Assembly: GCA_046160425.1 (NCBI GenBank)
Contig: JBJXGP010000160.1
Span: forward strand, 1 to 8,328
Source of the DNA: JAQCEJ01 sp046160425
Lineage (GTDB): Bacteria; Planctomycetota; Planctomycetia; Planctomycetales; Planctomycetaceae
Length of the DNA: 8,328 bases
Direction of reading: 5' to 3'
Of the stretch, positions 5,291 to 8,328 are shown piece by piece (position 1 is the first letter of the stretch; each line of letters opens with the position of its first letter). The notes beneath the pieces are model-generated. The model ran no database searches and was not told where the DNA came from. It was given only the letters and a program-made list of their open reading frames with translations. The position numbers were made by a program, and so were the translations under genes.

Positions 5291-6805
5291 TCACCCCAAA
5301 ATATCATGCACCACATTCCCGGCGATGTCCGTCAGGCGCATGTCGCGGCCTTGATAGGGGAAGGTCAGGCGTTTGTGGTCGATCCCCAAGAGATAGAGCA
5401 TCGTCGCGTGCAGGTCGTGGACGTGGACGATATTGACGGCGGAATTGTAACCGAGGTCATCGGTCGCGCCGTATGTCAACCCGCCACGGACTCCCCCTCC
5501 CGCGAGCCACATCGAGAACGAGCGGATGTGGTGATCGCGGCCGATCGGGCCTTTGCTCGTCTGGGCCATCGGCGTGCGGCCGAATTCTCCGCACCAGATG
5601 ATCAGCGTTTCATCGAGCATGCCGCGCTGCTTGAGGTCTTTCACCAGTGCGGCGGTCCCCTGGTCGACGAGTCCCGAACAGATTTTCATGAACTCGGGGA
5701 TATTGTTGTGATGGTCCCAGTCGCGATGATAGAGCTGAATGAATCGCACGCCGCGCTCGGCGAGCCGGCGGGCGAGCAGGCAGTTCCCGGCGAAGGTTCC
5801 GTCGGCCCCCGGCGTGCCGTACATGTCGAGAATGTGTTTCGGCTCGTCGGAGACATCCATCAAACCGGGGACGCTCATCTGCATGCGAAACGCCGTCTCG
5901 TACTGGTTGATGCGAGTTTCGATGTCGGGATGCGAGAGCGTTTCGTTCCGCAGGCGATTGAGTTCCTGCACGGTCGAAACAACGTCGCGCTGTCCTTCGA
6001 CGCTGACGCCGGGAGGATTCTTCGCGTACAACACCGGGTCGCCGGTCGAATTGAATTTGACCCCCTGATATCGGCTGGGGAGAAAGCCGCTATGCCAATG
6101 CCGCGTCGAGATCGGTTGCGGATTGCGTCCGCCGAACGACGTCAGCACGACGAAGCCGGGGAGGTCGCGCGTTTCGCTCCCCAGTCCGTAAGTGATCCAT
6201 GATCCCATGCTCGGACGCCCGGAAATCGACGTCCCTGTATTCATCACGGTATGCGCCGGGTCGTGATTGATTTGATCGGTCTGCATCGAACGGATGATGC
6301 ACATCTCGTCGGCGATGGTCCCCAGGTGCGGAAAGAGCGTCGTGATTTCCTGCTGCGATTCGCCGAACCGCTGGAATTTGAACTGCGGACCGAGACACTT
6401 CAACTCCTGCCCTTGCAACTGCGCGATCGGCTGACCTTTGGTGAACGATTCGGGCATCGGCTGGCCGTGCATTCGGGCCAGTTCGGGCTTATTGTCGAAC
6501 GTCTCGAACTGCGACGGCCCTCCCGACATGTACAGAAAGATGACCCGTTTGATGCGCGGCGGATGATGAAACGACTTGAGCGTTCCACCATCGAACCCTT
6601 CGCGCAGGAGCTTGGGATCGATCCCCGTGGAACTGTTCTCGGCTCCGCTCGCGACCGGAGCGAACAGCATCGGATTCAACAGCGACGTGAGCGCCAGCGC
6701 GCCGAGTCCCCCCGAAGCCCGACCGAGAAACGCCCGGCGGTTCTGGAGATTCGCGAGATTCTGAATTCCGAAAGGGTCGCGAGGAGTCATTGCGTCATCA
6801 ACCAT
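5291..6805 (-). CDS. DUF1501 family protein, Tat-exported
   Basis: This is a complete protein of 504 residues. Residues 22-55 form a twin-arginine signal with RRAFL at 23-27, a hydrophobic AL-rich segment and an AxA-like end near VASGA, so it should be exported folded, perhaps with a bound metal. The DUF1501 family is related to the alkaline-phosphatase/sulfatase fold. Motifs that fit it: SGGPSQFETFDNKP (94-107), IIRSMQTDQINHDPAHTVMN (170-189), GRPSMGSW (196-203), HRDWDHHNN (360-368), GEFGRTP (406-412) and GRDHH (422-426), then a GGGVRGG-YGATDDLGY block (436-453). The His and Asp residues are candidate metal ligands. The reaction it catalyses is not established. The ATG at 6805 was chosen because AGGTG lies 5 nt upstream. 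A TTG at 6820 would overlap the upstream stop and an ATG at 6790 lacks a Shine-Dalgarno. It lies 11 nt after the DUF1553 gene and is surely co-transcribed with it. Confidence 0.94.
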   Translation of the reverse strand: MVDDAMTPRDPFGIQNLANLQNRRAFLGRASGGLGALALTSLLNPMLFAPVASGAENSSTGIDPKLLREGFDGGTLKSFHHPPRIKRVIFLYMSGGPSQFETFDNKPELARMHGQPMPESFTKGQPIAQLQGQELKCLGPQFKFQRFGESQQEITTLFPHLGTIADEMCIIRSMQTDQINHDPAHTVMNTGTSISGRPSMGSWITYGLGSETRDLPGFVVLTSFGGRNPQPISTRHWHSGFLPSRYQGVKFNSTGDPVLYAKNPPGVSVEGQRDVVSTVQELNRLRNETLSHPDIETRINQYETAFRMQMSVPGLMDVSDEPKHILDMYGTPGADGTFAGNCLLARRLAERGVRFIQLYHRDWDHHNNIPEFMKICSGLVDQGTAALVKDLKQRGMLDETLIIWCGEFGRTPMAQTSKGPIGRDHHIRSFSMWLAGGGVRGGLTYGATDDLGYNSAVNIVHVHDLHATMLYLLGIDHKRLTFPYQGRDMRLTDIAGNVVHDILG

Positions 6806-6809
6806 GTTT

Positions 6810-6815
6810 TCACCT
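6810..6815 (-). promoter_or_regulatory. Shine-Dalgarno of the DUF1501 gene in the intercistronic gap
   Basis: AGGTGA on the minus strand sits in the 11-nt gap between the upstream TGA (6817-6819) and the ATG at 6805. It decides in favour of that ATG and shows the two genes are translated from one message. Confidence 0.75.
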
Positions 6816-6816
6816 A

Positions 6817-8328
6817 TCAATACCGCGTCACCGTTTCATTCAGGTTGTAAATCGTCCGCGCGACGGCGGTCCAGGCGGCGAGTTCGACGATGTCGATCTC
6901 CGCCGGTGGGGGACTCAGTCCGATCGTCAACAGTTCTTCCGCCGCCGTTGGGTTCTGCTCGTAGACTTTTTGCTGCCGCTGACGTATCGCCGTTAAAGCT
7001 TGCAACTCGCGTGCCTCAGGCTCGCGGGAAAGGACTTCGCGAAACACCCACCGCAGCCGTTCATCGATGGTCGATCCCCCTTCGCGAATCGTGCGTGCCG
7101 CCAGCACCCGCGCGGCTTCGACCGACGATGGGTCGTTGAGCATCACCAATGCCGAGAGCGGAGTATGCGAAATCGGACGTTCGGCGGTGCATTCCTCGCG
7201 GCTCGCCGCATCGAAGGCAATCAGCGCGGGATGCAGATACGTCCGCTGCCAATGCATATACACGCCGCGGCGATACTGCCGCTCATCGACGTCGGCGACG
7301 TATTCCCGAATGGGGAAATTAAGAAACGCATAATAACCCGCTGGCTGATAGGGACGCACACTCCCCCCTCCCAACCGGCGGACCAGCAATCCGCTCGTCG
7401 AGAGCAGCACATCGCGAATGTGCTCGGCTTCGATTCGCTGCCGATTCTGCCGGGCCAGATATCGGTTTTCGGGATCGCGCTCGAGCAATTCGGCGGAGGG
7501 TGTCGATGACAACCGATACGCCGCTGACGTCACCATCAGCCGAACGACGTGTTTCACGTCCCAGCCGGAATCGCGAAATTCGACGGCGAGCCAGTCGAGC
7601 AATTCGGGATGCAGCGGTCGATCTCCCTGACTCCCGAAGTCATCGAGCGTGCGGACGAGTCCTTTCCCGTAAACGATTTTCCAGAGTCGGTTCACCATCA
7701 CCCGCGCCGGGAGCGGGTTTTCGCCGCTCATCAACCACTCGGCAAGTTCGAGTCGACCGACACGCGCGGAGACCGTTTGTGTGACAGGTTCGCCCGATAA
7801 GAACGCGGGGAATGCCGGCAAGACGACTTCACCCGTTTCGTCGAGCCAGTTGCCGCGCGGCAGAATGCGCATTGTGCGCGGTTCGACGGCGACAGCAGGG
7901 ATCGTATGCCGCACCGACTTCAATAACTCCTCTTTCTGTTGCTCCAGTGTTTTGATGCGCTCGGCGTTCTCGTTCGACGATCCGGCTGCTTTCAATTGAG
8001 CCAATTCGTCGTCGAGTACGGCCAGTTGCTGGGCCTGTGTTTCGGTCGGCACGGGAAGATCGGCGATCGGTTTGCCGACGCCCTTCTCCCGCAGGTCGGC
8101 GAAGAACGCGGCGAGGCTGTAAAAATCTCGCGATGTCATCGGATCGAATTTGTGATCGTGACATTCGGCACAGCCGAACGTCAGCCCGAGCCAGACCAGC
8201 GACGTCGTTCGCACACGGTCCGCCGCGTACTTGGCGAGATATTCTTTCTCTTGCGCGCCCCCTTCGATGGTGGTCATCCCCAGCATGTTGTAACTCGATG
8301 CGACCTTCTGCCACAGTGTCGAACCTGG
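6817..8328 (-). CDS. DUF1549/DUF1553 planctomycete cytochrome-type protein (5' end off window)
   Basis: This is the C-terminal 503 residues of a larger protein; the frame is open through the right edge, with 14 further codons upstream of the first internal ATG at 8286. Residues 19-75 of the fragment are the end of the DUF1549 domain, with the typical IEGGAQEKEYL (21-31), AADRVRTTSLVWLG (35-48) and CAECHDHKFDP (53-63). The last contains CxxCH, a possible covalent c-type heme site. Residues 96-140 are charged and Gln/Glu/Leu-rich and are likely a coiled-coil hairpin. The DUF1553 domain follows from about 190 (RLELAEWLMSGENPLPARVM) to the C-terminus, which ends NLNETVTRY. Full-length relatives usually carry an N-terminal cytochrome domain and a signal peptide; neither can be seen here. 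It is the upstream partner of the DUF1501 gene. The molecular function of the pair is not established; a role in periplasmic breakdown of complex substrates is only inference. Confidence 0.93.
   Translation of the reverse strand, partial: PGSTLWQKVASSYNMLGMTTIEGGAQEKEYLAKYAADRVRTTSLVWLGLTFGCAECHDHKFDPMTSRDFYSLAAFFADLREKGVGKPIADLPVPTETQAQQLAVLDDELAQLKAAGSSNENAERIKTLEQQKEELLKSVRHTIPAVAVEPRTMRILPRGNWLDETGEVVLPAFPAFLSGEPVTQTVSARVGRLELAEWLMSGENPLPARVMVNRLWKIVYGKGLVRTLDDFGSQGDRPLHPELLDWLAVEFRDSGWDVKHVVRLMVTSAAYRLSSTPSAELLERDPENRYLARQNRQRIEAEHIRDVLLSTSGLLVRRLGGGSVRPYQPAGYYAFLNFPIREYVADVDERQYRRGVYMHWQRTYLHPALIAFDAASREECTAERPISHTPLSALVMLNDPSSVEAARVLAARTIREGGSTIDERLRWVFREVLSREPEARELQALTAIRQRQQKVYEQNPTAAEELLTIGLSPPPAEIDIVELAAWTAVARTIYNLNETVTRY

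Noticed and set aside
5112..5294. 60-codon minus-strand frame ahead of lpxB
   Set aside because: It begins just before the DUF1501 stop (overlapping it by a few bases) and overlaps the lpxB start. It has no Shine-Dalgarno or motif; it is of interest only in connection with the T-run.
5306..6202. Plus-strand open frame of 298 codons
   Set aside because: It lies wholly antisense to the DUF1501 gene, which has clear family motifs, and its translation is rich in R, V, H and D with no recognisable domain, as expected of a GC-rich shadow frame.
6251..7509. Plus-strand frames at 6251-6850 and 7000-7509
   Set aside because: Both are antisense to the DUF1501 and DUF1553 coding regions and resemble no protein family.
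7829..8314. Minus-strand frame of 161 codons in another phase
   Set aside because: It is an Arg-rich out-of-phase reading of the DUF1549/DUF1553 gene.
1..8328. Search for tRNA, rRNA, CRISPR repeats, transposase genes and terminal repeats
   Set aside because: No cloverleaf arms, repeated spacer units, transposase motifs or paired direct/inverted element ends were seen on either strand.

Overview
The window reads as a planctomycete chromosome segment (Planctomycetota). The main grounds are a DUF1549/DUF1553-type cytochrome-domain protein followed directly by a Tat-exported DUF1501 protein, a pairing characteristic of that phylum. A lipid A gene (lpxB) and a large secreted beta-barrel/beta-helix protein agree with a diderm envelope. 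Base composition is moderately GC-rich in the genes. Every gene I can support lies on the minus strand, so transcription runs from high to low coordinates. Assignment below phylum level is not possible from this sequence.

From right to left, in the order of transcription: (1) 8328-6817 is the 3' part of a DUF1549/DUF1553 protein with a CxxCH motif, cut by the window edge. (2) 6805-5291 is a complete DUF1501 protein with a twin-arginine signal, 11 nt downstream of gene 1 and with its own Shine-Dalgarno sequence, so the two form an operon. (3) 5143-3956 is lpxB (lipid-A-disaccharide synthase), starting at a TTG backed by a good Shine-Dalgarno, with a run of nine T near its 5' end. (4) 3668-2610 is a Gfo/Idh/MocA-type oxidoreductase with a substituted EKP motif and no Asp where the DxGxH motif should be. 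(5) 2609-1884 is a long spacer with several inverted repeats but no convincing gene. (6) 1883-1 is the 5' 627 codons of an exported protein. It has a signal peptide, a region resembling the inverse autotransporter (intimin/invasin-type) beta-barrel, a short linker, and the start of a right-handed parallel beta-helix passenger that runs off the left edge.

How they may work together: genes 1 and 2 are a co-expressed exported pair whose biochemical function is not established. lpxB acts in lipid A assembly at the inner membrane. The Gfo/Idh gene lies downstream of lpxB, but a 287-nt gap with hairpins separates them, so a shared pathway is only a hypothesis. The barrel/beta-helix protein is the least ordinary item: it looks like a self-anchored outer-membrane protein displaying a long surface fiber. 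No RNA genes, CRISPR arrays, insertion sequences or phage genes were seen.
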